From the NCBI RefSeq assembly GCF_030013905.1, contig NZ_CP124862.1, positions 5,211,051 through 5,275,050 of the forward strand: 64,000 bases of DNA, given 5' to 3'. The translations under genes were made by a program, and so were the position numbers. The notes beneath the pieces are model-generated. The model ran no database searches and was not told the DNA's origin. It was given only the letters and a program-made list of their open reading frames with translations. The first letter of the stretch is position 1, and each line of letters begins with the position of its first letter. Source of the stretch: Petroclostridium sp. X23 (GTDB taxonomy: Bacteria > Bacillota > Clostridia > SK-Y3). This document shows positions 25,933 to 33,795 of this stretch, piece after piece.

Positions 25933-25981
25933 AGTGGGGAGTGAGGAGAGCACAAAGACTCCCTACTCCTCACTCCCCGCT
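25933..25981. repeat. Heptamer tract forming a 16-bp hairpin
   Basis: AGTGGGGAGTGAGGAG (25933-25948) pairs with CTCCTCACTCCCCGCT (25966-25981), all but one as Watson-Crick pairs, the other as G-U. Both arms consist of GTGGGGA/GTGAGGA and ACTCCCC-type heptamers. No T-run follows. Confidence 0.7.
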
Positions 25982-26001
25982 AGATAGATATAAAATATTT
26001 A

Positions 26002-26030
26002 TTGACGTAAGGGTAAAATTGTTGTATAAT
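26002..26030 (+). promoter_or_regulatory. Sigma-A promoter of tRNA-Val
   Basis: TTGACG (26002-26007) and TATAAT (26025-26030) at 17-bp spacing, ending 18 bases before the tRNA. Confidence 0.8.
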
Positions 26031-26048
26031 GACTATGCTCTATAATAT

Positions 26049-26125
26049 GGGTGATTAGCTCAGCTGGTTAGAGTACTTGCTTGACATGCAAGGGGTCGTT
26101 GGTTCGAGTCCAATATCACCCACCA
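26049..26125 (+). tRNA. tRNA-Val (GAC)
   Basis: The acceptor arms GGGTGAT and ATCACCC pair. The anticodon stem CTTGC/GCAAG encloses TTGACAT, giving anticodon GAC, which reads valine GUC. The T arm has GGTTCGAGTCC. CCA is encoded at 26123-26125. Confidence 0.95.
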
Positions 26126-26127
26126 GC

Positions 26128-26167
26128 TAAAGGGGTCATGCTTGAGATATTCAAGTATGGCCTTTTT
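26128..26167 (+). terminator. Terminator after tRNA-Val
   Basis: AGGGGTCATGCTTGA pairs with TCAAGTATGGCCTTT (with wobbles), followed by TTTCC. Confidence 0.7.
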
Positions 26168-26205
26168 CCTACTTATGGATAAGTGATGCTCGAGGAGGGA
26201 TTGAG

Positions 26206-27003
26206 TTGTGCATAGGTTTTTTTGATTCAGGTATCGGAGGTATTACGGTTTTATATGAAGCTTTGAAGATACTTCCTAATGAAAACTATATATATTACGC
26301 AGATACTAAAAATGTACCTTATGGCAGTAAGACGAAAGATAAAGTGAGACACTATGTATTTGAAGCGGTAGAATTTATTGCTGAAAGAGGAGTAAAAGCG
26401 CTGGTGATTGCATGTAATACAGCTACCAGTGTCACCGTAAAAGAACTCAGAAGCATGTATCGGTTTCCTATCATAGGAATGGAACCGGCTGTAAAACCGG
26501 CTGTTAAAAGAAATGAAGACAGCCGGAAAAGAGTCTTGGTACTGGCGACGGAATTGACACTTCAGGAAGAAAAGTTTAAAAATTTAGTGAAAGAAGTGGA
26601 TAATAATCATATTGTTGATTATCTGCCATTTCCGGAATTGGTAGATTTTGCTGAAAACTTTGAATTTAATAGCGATATGGTTTTATCTTGTGTAAAGAAA
26701 AAAATATCTGTGTTTGATATGAATGAGTATGGAACCATCGTTTTAGGATGTACACACTTCCCTTTTTTTAAAAATATTCTAAAGAAAAATATTCCTGAAG
26801 GAATAGATGTTATCGATGGAAATGCCGGAACGGTGAACCATCTACGGAAAAGGCTGCAAGATATAGAGAATGTTGGAATGGGTAACGGTCAGATTGAATT
26901 CTATCGTTCCGGATGCAAAATTGAATATGAAGCAGATATTGTTAAATATTACAATTTATTTAAAATACTCAAGAATATTGATATGGAGATTAAATTAGCT
27001 TAA
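26206..27003 (+). CDS. murI: Glutamate racemase
   Basis: Makes D-glutamate for peptidoglycan. The 265-residue protein has FDSGIGG with Asp7, the two catalytic cysteines Cys70 (ACNTATS) and Cys182 (LGCTHFPFF), as expected for a cofactor-independent racemase. The start is TTG at 26206, five bases after GGAGGGA. The gene is separated from the other wall genes. Confidence 0.93.
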   Translation: MCIGFFDSGIGGITVLYEALKILPNENYIYYADTKNVPYGSKTKDKVRHYVFEAVEFIAERGVKALVIACNTATSVTVKELRSMYRFPIIGMEPAVKPAVKRNEDSRKRVLVLATELTLQEEKFKNLVKEVDNNHIVDYLPFPELVDFAENFEFNSDMVLSCVKKKISVFDMNEYGTIVLGCTHFPFFKNILKKNIPEGIDVIDGNAGTVNHLRKRLQDIENVGMGNGQIEFYRSGCKIEYEADIVKYYNLFKILKNIDMEIKLA

Positions 27004-27072
27004 ATTCTCAATATAATTTACGTGGATAATGCGCAAACTGATTATTGATAAGAGTTAATAGGAGGTAAAATC

Positions 27073-27576
27073 ATGGGGTTTTTTGACTTTCTATTTGGGG
27101 CTAGAAGAGATATAGAGGAAGTCGTGCAGCAGCAGAACACAGAGATTTTACATCTAGGATCATCAGAGATGGACGCATTTAAAGAGGAGTATTCAACAGA
27201 GATTTATGATATTGAGCCAATCAAATCCTATAATTCTTATTCTAATTATGGTGTCCAATTAAAAAGCGACATCTATGCAGTGAGAATTATTTATGATGGT
27301 CTGCTTATAAAAAGCGGAGCCCAAGAAGTATATGCAGCTGTGGGATATGGTAACAACTTGAAGTGGGAAGATGTAGATTATTATCCTTTGCATAAAGTGA
27401 ACCCTCAGGCATTTGAATTAATACTTCCTGTAAAACGGGAAGGTAACATCAATATTGCTTTTAAAGATAATATCGGGAATTGGGATAATAACTCGGGTAT
27501 GAACTATTGTTTTGAAAATAATTTTTATCCTGCTGCCCATAGTGGTAAAGATCCCACTTCTGAAAAATGGAGCTGA
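27073..27576 (+). CDS. Protein with a carbohydrate-binding (CBM25/CBM53-like) domain
   Basis: A 167-residue protein without signal peptide. Residues about 68-152 look like a starch-binding type module: IIYDGLLIKSGAQEVYAAVGYG, then LKWEDVDYYPLHKV, and NIAFKDNIGNWDNNSGMNYCF. The N-terminal 65 residues (GFFDFLFGARRDIEE...) have no clear family. No enzyme domain is attached. An intracellular glycan-related function, perhaps glycogen, is possible but only inferred from the domain. Confidence 0.65.
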   Translation: MGFFDFLFGARRDIEEVVQQQNTEILHLGSSEMDAFKEEYSTEIYDIEPIKSYNSYSNYGVQLKSDIYAVRIIYDGLLIKSGAQEVYAAVGYGNNLKWEDVDYYPLHKVNPQAFELILPVKREGNINIAFKDNIGNWDNNSGMNYCFENNFYPAAHSGKDPTSEKWS

Positions 27577-27680
27577 CCGAATGAATGATCCTGAATATCT
27601 TTTCAGAGTATTATTCATTCTATGAATCGAAAAAAGTGTAAAACGGGAATAGATTTTAGTTCTGTTCTCGTTTTTCTTCT

Positions 27681-27706
27681 CCCCACTAACCACTCCATAC
27701 TCCCCA
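27681..27706 (+). repeat. CCCCACT heptamer tract
   Basis: Units CCCCACT, AACCACT, CCATACT, CCCCAAT. It lies between the CBM-like gene and the infC leader. Confidence 0.6.
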
Positions 27707-27741
27707 ATTTCAGGATTGGAATAACATTTTTCACAAATTCC

Positions 27742-27770
27742 TTGACATTAGGATAATATAATGGTAAAGT
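27742..27770 (+). promoter_or_regulatory. Probable promoter of infC-rpmI-rplT
   Basis: TTGACA (27742-27747), 17 bp, then TAAAGT (27765-27770). The TATAAT at 27757 is too close to pair with this -35. Confidence 0.5.
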
Positions 27771-27779
27771 TATATCTGA

Positions 27780-27936
27780 TAAAAATAAAGAAGAAGTCAT
27801 CCGCTTCTCACCTTACGGTATTTATCGGTAAGGTTAATAACTATAGTCTATTATTATAGAATTTACTAGTGTATATAAGTGGATGGATTTTTTCTATCCG
27901 CTTTTTTGTTATAAAATTTTTAGGAGGTGCTCTACT
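27780..27936 (+). promoter_or_regulatory. L20 leader-type regulatory RNA
   Basis: The long infC 5' leader has CCGCTTCTCACCTTACGG, a hairpin ACCTTAC/GTAAGGT and an attenuator at 27877-27907. The order and motif resemble the known Firmicutes L20 leader, in which ribosomal protein L20 binds and promotes premature termination. No covariance search was possible. Confidence 0.7.
27877..27907 (+). terminator. Attenuator hairpin of the infC leader
   Basis: AGTGGATGGA pairs with TCTATCCGCT and is followed by TTTTTT. It precedes infC, so it is regulatory rather than operon-ending. Confidence 0.8.
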
Positions 27937-28449
27937 ATTAGCAAGGAATTAATGATTAATGAGGAAATAAGGGACAAGGAAATTCGCCTTATTGATTCCG
28001 ATGGGTCTCAATTGGGGATTATGTCTGCAAAAGAAGCACAGAGGTTAGCGAATTCAAAAAATATGGACTTGGTTAAAATTGCTCCTCAGGCAAATCCGCC
28101 TGTATGTAGAGTGATGGATTATGGAAAGTATAAGTTTGAATTGGCTAAGAAAGAAAAAGAAGCTAAAAAGAATCAACATGTTGTAAGTATTAAAGAGGTT
28201 CGAATTTCACCTTCTATTGACGAACATGATTTTAATACAAAAGTTAACAATGCAATTAAATTCTTAAAATCCGGAGACAAGGTTAAAGTTACTGTTCGTT
28301 TTAGAGGTAGAGAAGTTCATCATTCTTCTTTAGGTGAGACGCTGTTGCAGCGTTTTGCAGACCGTATCAGTGAATTGGGTACCGTAGAAAAAAGACCTAA
28401 GCTTGAAGGTAAAAATATGGCGATGTTTATTGCTCCCAAGCAATCATAA
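27937..28449 (+). CDS. infC: Translation initiation factor IF-3
   Basis: IF-3 checks start codon pairing on the 30S subunit. I choose the rare ATT at 27937 as start: it lies seven bases after TAGGAGGTG and gives (M)SKELMINEEIRDKEIRLID, the normal N-terminus, with 170 residues. No ATG is at a useful distance from that ribosome site. Non-standard AUU starts are known for infC and allow IF-3 to limit its own synthesis. The N domain, linker (KFELAKKEKEAKKNQ) and C domain are complete. Confidence 0.95.
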   Translation: MSKELMINEEIRDKEIRLIDSDGSQLGIMSAKEAQRLANSKNMDLVKIAPQANPPVCRVMDYGKYKFELAKKEKEAKKNQHVVSIKEVRISPSIDEHDFNTKVNNAIKFLKSGDKVKVTVRFRGREVHHSSLGETLLQRFADRISELGTVEKRPKLEGKNMAMFIAPKQS

Positions 28450-28558
28450 TGTTATAAATGTCTTACTAACTTAATAATAGTGTATATTTTAAAATAATAG
28501 TAGGACTTTAAATAAAATACAAAGTTTATTTTTTCAAATTTGAGAGGAGTGTACGTAG

Positions 28559-28756
28559 ATGCCCAAAATTAAAACCCATAGAGGGGCTGCGAAAAGATTT
28601 AGTCTTACCAAATCCGGTAAAGTAAAAAGGTCAAAAGCATACAAAAGCCACATTTTAACAAAAAAATCTACTAAGAGAAAAAGAAATCTGAGAAAAACAG
28701 GGTATGCTAGCTCTGCGAATGAAGCAGTAGTTAAGAAGTTGATACCTTATAAATAA
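28559..28756 (+). CDS. rpmI: 50S ribosomal protein L35
   Basis: A 65-residue basic protein (PKIKTHRGAAKRFSLTKSGK) of the large ribosomal subunit. GAGAGGAGTG precedes the ATG. It is in the usual infC-rpmI-rplT order. The 109-bp gap from infC has a weak hairpin (TCTTACTA/TAGTAGGA). Confidence 0.97.
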   Translation: MPKIKTHRGAAKRFSLTKSGKVKRSKAYKSHILTKKSTKRKRNLRKTGYASSANEAVVKKLIPYK

Positions 28757-28782
28757 GAAGGATTCGGAGGAGGATTTAGTCA

Positions 28783-29136
28783 ATGGCTAGAGTAAAAGGC
28801 GCAATGCATACAAGAAAAAGACGTAAGAAGATATTAAAGCTTGCAAAAGGATATAGAGGTGCAAAAAGCAAACTTTTCAGGACTGCCAATCAGGCGGTAA
28901 TGAAATCTCTTGTTTACGCATATATTGGCAGAAAAAGAAAGAAGAGAGATTTTAGAAAGTTATGGATTTCCAGAATAAATGCTGCTACAAGAATGAATGG
29001 GTTGTCTTACAGCAAATTTATGAATGGCTTAAAAAAGGCCGGTGTACAAGTGAATAGAAAGATGCTTGCTGAATTAGCTGTTAATGACCAGCCGGCATTC
29101 GCTCAATTGGTAGAAAAAGCAAAAGCGAGCGTATAA
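28783..29136 (+). CDS. rplT: 50S ribosomal protein L20
   Basis: A 117-residue basic protein needed for early 50S assembly; in Firmicutes it also represses its own operon via the leader. ARVKGAMHTRKRRKKILKLA is the typical N-terminus. It is the last gene of the operon. Confidence 0.97.
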   Translation: MARVKGAMHTRKRRKKILKLAKGYRGAKSKLFRTANQAVMKSLVYAYIGRKRKKRDFRKLWISRINAATRMNGLSYSKFMNGLKKAGVQVNRKMLAELAVNDQPAFAQLVEKAKASV

Positions 29137-29177
29137 CAACAGAAGTAATTGCACTAGCAATTACAACACACCGTTTC

Positions 29178-29216
29178 AACGAGGCGGAGGATATCTTTTG
29201 GCCTCGTTATAATATT
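29178..29216 (+). terminator. Hairpin after rplT
   Basis: AACGAGGC and GCCTCGTT pair (29178-29185 with 29201-29208), followed by ATAATATTTTT. A weaker T-run than a standard terminator. Confidence 0.5.
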
Positions 29217-29241
29217 TTTAATAAGATATGAGCATAAATAA

Positions 29242-29273
29242 GATAGACCCGGAGACGGGTCTATTTGAATTTT
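29242..29273 (+). terminator. Second terminator between rplT and ktrB
   Basis: TAGACCCG and CGGGTCTA pair around GAGA, followed by TTTGAATTTT. The rest of the 372-bp gap up to ktrB holds a promoter and a leader hairpin. Confidence 0.65.
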
Positions 29274-29396
29274 CACAATAGCTATATGTTAGTTTTATGA
29301 TCATTTTTAGATTAACGCGTTGTGCCAGCTTAGCTATATGGGATATCAACTGACGTAATAGTGTTATCCTTTTAGCTTGTACTAGCTATAGGTGAA

Positions 29397-29426
29397 TTGA
29401 CACAAACTGTTAACTTAGAATATATT
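29397..29426 (+). promoter_or_regulatory. Promoter of ktrBA
   Basis: TTGACA (29397-29402) and TATATT (29421-29426) at 18-bp spacing. Confidence 0.55.
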
Positions 29427-29431
29427 GTGTA

Positions 29432-29488
29432 AGGAATGACGGAAAAATAACCGCTTGAAAATTGAGAAATTATTATTCTGTCATTCCT
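29432..29488 (+). promoter_or_regulatory. Leader hairpin upstream of ktrB
   Basis: AGGAATGACGGAA and TTCTGTCATTCCT (29476-29488) form a 13-bp stem, one pair being G-U, around about 31 bases. It ends six bases before the ribosome site, so it may influence translation. I could not match it to the c-di-AMP riboswitch known for potassium genes. Confidence 0.4.
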
Positions 29489-29508
29489 AAGCAAAGAGGA
29501 CGATGAAT

Positions 29509-30882
29509 ATGACGACAAAGAGACAACGGGGATTTATAAAGCGAATATTGAACTTTACACCGACACAGCTGATTTCATTAGGATTTGCCGTAATGATTTT
29601 TGTAGGGAGTATTTTATTGAATCTTCCAATCGCATCAAAAGGTGGAGAAAATATAGGGTATATTAATGCATTATTTACTGCTACTTCTGCGGTATGCGTG
29701 ACAGGACTGGTTGTGGCGGATACCTATACGCAATGGACAACCTTTGGACAAATCGTAATCCTTTTTCTTATTCAAATAGGCGGGCTGGGATTTATGACAA
29801 TGGCTACGCTGTTTTCTTTGGCACTAGGCCGCAGAATCAGCCTTAAAGAAAGAATATTGATCGCAGAATCACTTAATCAATATAGTTTGGAAGGTATGGT
29901 CAGGCTTACCAAACAGATTCTATTGGGGACGTTATTGTTTGAAGGTATCGGTGCGATAATATTGTCCATCAAATTTATAGGAGATTTCGGTGTTGCTGAT
30001 GGTATTTATAAAGGTGTTTTTCACGCCATTTCCGCGTTTTGTAATGCGGGATTTGATTTAATGGGAGAGAGAGTCCAATATAGCAGCTTAACCATGTATA
30101 CAGAAGATACGATTGTCAATCTGGTGATCATGTCTTTAATTATTATCGGAGGGTTGGGATTTGCAGTATGGGATGATATCTACAAGGTTAAGCATTTTAG
30201 AGAGTTAAAATTACATACGAAGCTCGTTTTGCTGGTTACTGCAGTGTTGTTGGCAGCGGGTTTTATAATATTCTTTATACTTGAAATAAATAACCCCAAA
30301 ACCCTGCAGCCATTGACCGGAAAGGGGAAAATCCTGGCGGCAATGTTTCAGTCGGTTACACCTAGAACAGCCGGATTTAATACTTTATCGCTTCCGGACT
30401 TAACAAATGCTTCTAAGTTTATGACTCTTATTTTTATGTTTATCGGAGGGTCACCTGGTTCCACAGCAGGAGGAATCAAAACGGCAACGATAGGGGTACT
30501 GTTTTTCGCTGTGCTGTCGGTGATTAAGGGATCGGAAGATATCAATTTGTTTAAGAAAAGGTTAAATGTTGAGATTGTTCTTAGGGCGCTTGCAATTGTA
30601 GTGATCGGGTTATGTATAGTTGTTATTACTACGACTATTTTAACCATTTTTGAGCAGGTTACTTTTATTGAAGCTTTTTTTGAATCGGTATCTGCATTTG
30701 GAACAGTAGGATTATCTTTAGGGATCACACCTTCATTAAGCATTGTGAGTAAGGTTGCGATTATTATTACTATGTTTTTGGGCAGGGTAGGAGTGCTGAC
30801 CATGGCGTTAGCGCTTACCATTAAAATGCATAAATCAAATGCGAAATACAAATATCCGGAAGATAAAGTGATGGTTGGATAA
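29509..30882 (+). CDS. ktrB: Ktr/Trk potassium uptake channel subunit
   Basis: A 457-residue membrane protein with the four pore repeats of the Trk/Ktr/HKT group. The filter loops show the expected glycine each: SAVCVTGL, SAFCNAGFD, TPRTAGFNT, SAFGTVGLS; GSPGSTAGGIKT follows the third. It works with the KtrA RCK subunit encoded next. ATG 29509 is eight bases after AGAGGA, while ATG 29503 is too near. Confidence 0.92.
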   Translation: MTTKRQRGFIKRILNFTPTQLISLGFAVMIFVGSILLNLPIASKGGENIGYINALFTATSAVCVTGLVVADTYTQWTTFGQIVILFLIQIGGLGFMTMATLFSLALGRRISLKERILIAESLNQYSLEGMVRLTKQILLGTLLFEGIGAIILSIKFIGDFGVADGIYKGVFHAISAFCNAGFDLMGERVQYSSLTMYTEDTIVNLVIMSLIIIGGLGFAVWDDIYKVKHFRELKLHTKLVLLVTAVLLAAGFIIFFILEINNPKTLQPLTGKGKILAAMFQSVTPRTAGFNTLSLPDLTNASKFMTLIFMFIGGSPGSTAGGIKTATIGVLFFAVLSVIKGSEDINLFKKRLNVEIVLRALAIVVIGLCIVVITTTILTIFEQVTFIEAFFESVSAFGTVGLSLGITPSLSIVSKVAIIITMFLGRVGVLTMALALTIKMHKSNAKYKYPEDKVMVG

Positions 30883-30895
30883 GGAGGAACTAGGA

Positions 30896-31543
30896 ATGCG
30901 TTCATTTGTTGTGTTGGGAATTGGCAGATTTGGTGAGAGTGTTGCCAAAACGTTGTACGAATCAGGCTATGAAGTTTTGGCGATAGATCACAATGAAGAA
31001 ATTATTCAGAATATGTCGGAATGGGTTACACATGCTGTAGTGGGGGATGTTACCGATGAGCATGTTCTAAAATCGTTGGGAATCAGAAATTTTGATGTAG
31101 CGATTGTTGCAATTGGCGGAAACATGGAATCCAGTATTCTTGTTACCCTTTTACTAAAAGAATTAGGTGTAAAGTATATTCTGGCGAAATCGCAGAATGA
31201 ACTTCACGCAAAAGTATTAAGCCGAGTTGGTGCGGACAGGGTTATCTTTCCTGAAAGAGATATGGGCATAAGAGTAGCTTATAACTTGGTTTCTACAAAT
31301 ATTTTAGACTATATAGAATTATCACCTGATTACAGTATTGTTGAAATAACCGTGCCGGAAAAATGGGAAGGTAAGACATTAAAAGAACTGGATGTTCGGG
31401 CCAAATACGGAATTAATATCATGGCAATCAAAAAAGACTCTGAAATAAACATTGCTCCTAGAGCTGAAGATGCTATAAGGAAGGATGATATTCTTGTGGT
31501 GATTGGGTCCAATGAAGATTTGAATAATTTGGACAAAAAATAA
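30896..31543 (+). CDS. ktrA: Ktr/Trk potassium uptake regulatory subunit (RCK)
   Basis: A cytoplasmic 215-residue ring subunit that gates KtrB. The RCK_N domain has the nucleotide-binding GIGRFGESVAKTL and AIDHNEE; the RCK_C domain begins near residue 135. KtrA binds ATP/ADP and c-di-AMP in Firmicutes. ATG 30896 follows AAGGAGG, which lies at the end of ktrB. Confidence 0.93.
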   Translation: MRSFVVLGIGRFGESVAKTLYESGYEVLAIDHNEEIIQNMSEWVTHAVVGDVTDEHVLKSLGIRNFDVAIVAIGGNMESSILVTLLLKELGVKYILAKSQNELHAKVLSRVGADRVIFPERDMGIRVAYNLVSTNILDYIELSPDYSIVEITVPEKWEGKTLKELDVRAKYGINIMAIKKDSEINIAPRAEDAIRKDDILVVIGSNEDLNNLDKK

Positions 31544-31563
31544 CAGGGAGAAGGATAATCTGT

Positions 31564-32370
31564 ATGCTTATCGAAATTACCAGCAAAAGCAACAAGATTT
31601 ATAAACATATCAAATCTTTGGGTATTAGGAGTCACAGAGAGAAAAATAATCAATTTATCATTGAAGGTATCAAAATAATCAAAGACGCTATCCATTCGTC
31701 GGCATGTTTTAAAATGGCAGCGGTCAGTGACAGCTTCTCGCAGGATAGGCAAAATGCAGACATGATAGAATGGTTTTTAAGCCGTCATATTGATGTATAT
31801 AAATTTACCGATCAAATGTTTAAGGATATCTCACATACCGAAACGCCGCAGGGAATATTAGGTGTAGTATCTATAAAACAATACTCGGTTGATCATCTCT
31901 CGGGGAATAAAAATGCACCGTTCTATGTTTTTTGTGATGGTGTGCAAGATCCCGGGAATATGGGAACTATTATCCGAACTGCAGATGCGGCAGGAGCAGA
32001 CGTCGTTATTCTATCTAAGGGATGTGTGGACATCTATAATCCTAAAACCGTACGCTCTACCATGGGGTCTATGTTTCATGTACCTATCATTAAAGCTGAG
32101 GATACTGCGCAGATGATGCATCATGTGAAAAAAAAAGGAATACACATTATTTCGGGGCATCTTTCTGCAAGTACCTATCATTTTGATACAAATATGAAAA
32201 AGGGTATTATGATTGTTATAGGTAATGAGGGAAATGGAATTTCAGATGAAGTCGTGAAGCTTTCAGATTATTTGGTGAAGATTCCGATTACCGGAAATGC
32301 GGAGTCTTTAAATGCGGCTGTAGCGGCTGCGATACTTATGTATGAAGTTGTTCGACAGCGTATAGACTAA
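31564..32370 (+). CDS. SpoU/TrmH family RNA 2'-O-methyltransferase
   Basis: A 268-residue enzyme with an N-terminal substrate-binding domain and a SPOUT domain. Its three motifs are NMGTIIRTADAAGAD near 138, IVIGNEGNGIS near 220 and IPITGNAESLNAAVAAAI near 240. Members modify rRNA or tRNA ribose; the target cannot be told (rRNA, YsgA/RlmB-like, is a reasonable guess). It is followed by a terminator. Confidence 0.88.
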   Translation: MLIEITSKSNKIYKHIKSLGIRSHREKNNQFIIEGIKIIKDAIHSSACFKMAAVSDSFSQDRQNADMIEWFLSRHIDVYKFTDQMFKDISHTETPQGILGVVSIKQYSVDHLSGNKNAPFYVFCDGVQDPGNMGTIIRTADAAGADVVILSKGCVDIYNPKTVRSTMGSMFHVPIIKAEDTAQMMHHVKKKGIHIISGHLSASTYHFDTNMKKGIMIVIGNEGNGISDEVVKLSDYLVKIPITGNAESLNAAVAAAILMYEVVRQRID

Positions 32371-32415
32371 ATCCTTCCTGTAGGATTTATATATTTGCAG
32401 TGAATGTGAATGTAT

Positions 32416-32443
32416 AAAAAATCCTTTACAGGGAGGATTTTTT
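32416..32443 (+). terminator. Rho-independent terminator
   Basis: AAAAAATCCT and AGGATTTTTT form the stem with an eight-base loop. Confidence 0.85.
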
Positions 32444-32465
32444 ATAGTAGTGTAGAATATAAGTC

Positions 32466-32495
32466 AATAATTAATAATGTACAATGTACAGTGAA
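32466..32495 (+). repeat. Heptamer tract (AATAATG, TACAATG, TACAGTG)
   Basis: Three tandem seven-base units immediately before the palindromic element at 32496. Confidence 0.6.
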
Positions 32496-32572
32496 GGAAT
32501 GCTACATGGGGACGGTTCGTCTGTGGCATATACTTTTCATGCTACTGAGGAACCGTCCCCATGTGGCATTCC
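32496..32572. repeat. Palindromic element with CATGGGGACGGTTC arms
   Basis: Arms of 23 bp (32496-32518 and 32550-32572) differ at one base and enclose 31 bases. It lies between the methyltransferase and dprA. A related element is at 38555-38618. Confidence 0.8.
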
Positions 32573-32649
32573 GGTAAGATTACTTCTAGCTTTAAAGTTT
32601 TTTATCTATAGTAATATGACTGTTGTAGTGCTGTTTTTGGGGGTGCATC

Positions 32650-33753
32650 ATGGAGGACATCGTATATTGGTTGTGGTTAACCGGTATTAACGGTATTGGC
32701 AGTGTTAAAGCTGCAAAACTGTTAAGAATTTTTCAAAAACCGGAAATGGTTTGGCGTGCAGGTAAAAAAGAGCTGGAATCAATACAGGGGATTGGTAAGC
32801 AAGATATTGAGAGATTATTAAACAAAGACCTTGACACAGCTAAAAAAGTTCTCTATGATACTCAAAGACTGAATATTAATATCATTAGCATGAATGACTC
32901 CGGGTACCCGCGGATGCTGAAAAAGATTTATGATCCCCCATGCGTACTGTATGTCAGAGGACGACTGCCTGGTGAAAATAATATATCTATTGCAATGGTT
33001 GGTGCACGAAAAGCTTCCAACTATGGAAGAAATGCAGCTGAAAAAATTGCCTCTTCACTTGCTGAAAGAGGGATATGTATTGTCAGCGGCATGGCAAGAG
33101 GGATAGATACATCTTCTCACAGGGGAGCCTTAAAAGCAGGAGGAAAGACTGCGGCTGTTCTTGGGTGTGGTGTTGATGTCGTATATCCAAAGGAAAATGC
33201 GGAGCTTATGAATTATATCATAAAAAACGGTGCTGTAATATCTGAATACCCGCCGGCAACCGCTCCTATTCAGAATAATTTTCCTGCCCGTAACCGCATC
33301 ATTAGCGGTATGACATTAGGAACCATCGTAGTAGAAGCTGGGGAGAGAAGCGGATCACTTATTACTGTAGATTTTGCGCTGGAACAAGGCAGAGATGTTT
33401 TTGCAGTACCTGGTAATATAGATACTCATTATAGCATAGGTACAAATAATTTAATAAAGCAAGGTGCGAAAATGGTTACATGTATTGAAGATATATTGGA
33501 AGAACTGCAGATTAATAATTATCAATTATGTAATACTAAGGATATAAAACAAATAAATGACCCTGTGTATTTAGACATTACAGATGAAGAAAAAATAGTT
33601 TATAGTCATTTATCCAGTACTCCGGTACATATAGATGAATTATGCGGAAGTATAGGATATAGTGTTCAAAAAATCAATTGTATTCTTACATTATTGGAAA
33701 TGAAAGGGCTAATTCGGCAAATTGCCGGAAAGCATTTTGTAACTGCTGGTTAA
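32650..33753 (+). CDS. dprA: DNA processing protein DprA
   Basis: Binds incoming single-stranded DNA and loads RecA during transformation. The 367-residue protein has an N-terminal helix-hairpin-helix region (GINGIGSVKAAKLL), the Rossmann-like DNA_processg_A domain (GARKASNYG, SGMARGIDTSSH, GCGVDVVYP, RNRIISGM, VFAVPG) and a C-terminal winged helix. dprA next to topA is a common order. GGGGGTG precedes the ATG. Competence itself is not implied. Confidence 0.95.
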   Translation: MEDIVYWLWLTGINGIGSVKAAKLLRIFQKPEMVWRAGKKELESIQGIGKQDIERLLNKDLDTAKKVLYDTQRLNINIISMNDSGYPRMLKKIYDPPCVLYVRGRLPGENNISIAMVGARKASNYGRNAAEKIASSLAERGICIVSGMARGIDTSSHRGALKAGGKTAAVLGCGVDVVYPKENAELMNYIIKNGAVISEYPPATAPIQNNFPARNRIISGMTLGTIVVEAGERSGSLITVDFALEQGRDVFAVPGNIDTHYSIGTNNLIKQGAKMVTCIEDILEELQINNYQLCNTKDIKQINDPVYLDITDEEKIVYSHLSSTPVHIDELCGSIGYSVQKINCILTLLEMKGLIRQIAGKHFVTAG

Positions 33754-33795
33754 TTATAGATAGATAAATACTACTTATTATAAGGGAGGAGAAAA

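Noticed and set aside
25821..26045. Frame overlapping the ECF-like gene, running to the tRNA promoter
   Set aside because: Its second half is translated heptamer repeats and promoter; no ribosome site.
28461..28505. Weak hairpin between infC and rpmI as an extra L20 site
   Set aside because: Short AT-rich stem without recognisable L20 motif; not enough to annotate.
30348..30905. 185-codon minus-strand frame inside ktrB
   Set aside because: It is antisense to a clear membrane protein; its Thr/Ile/Pro-rich sequence is typical of the complement of hydrophobic codons.
32484..32690. Reading frame across the palindromic element before dprA
   Set aside because: It consists of repeat arms and runs into dprA in another frame; no ribosome site or family.
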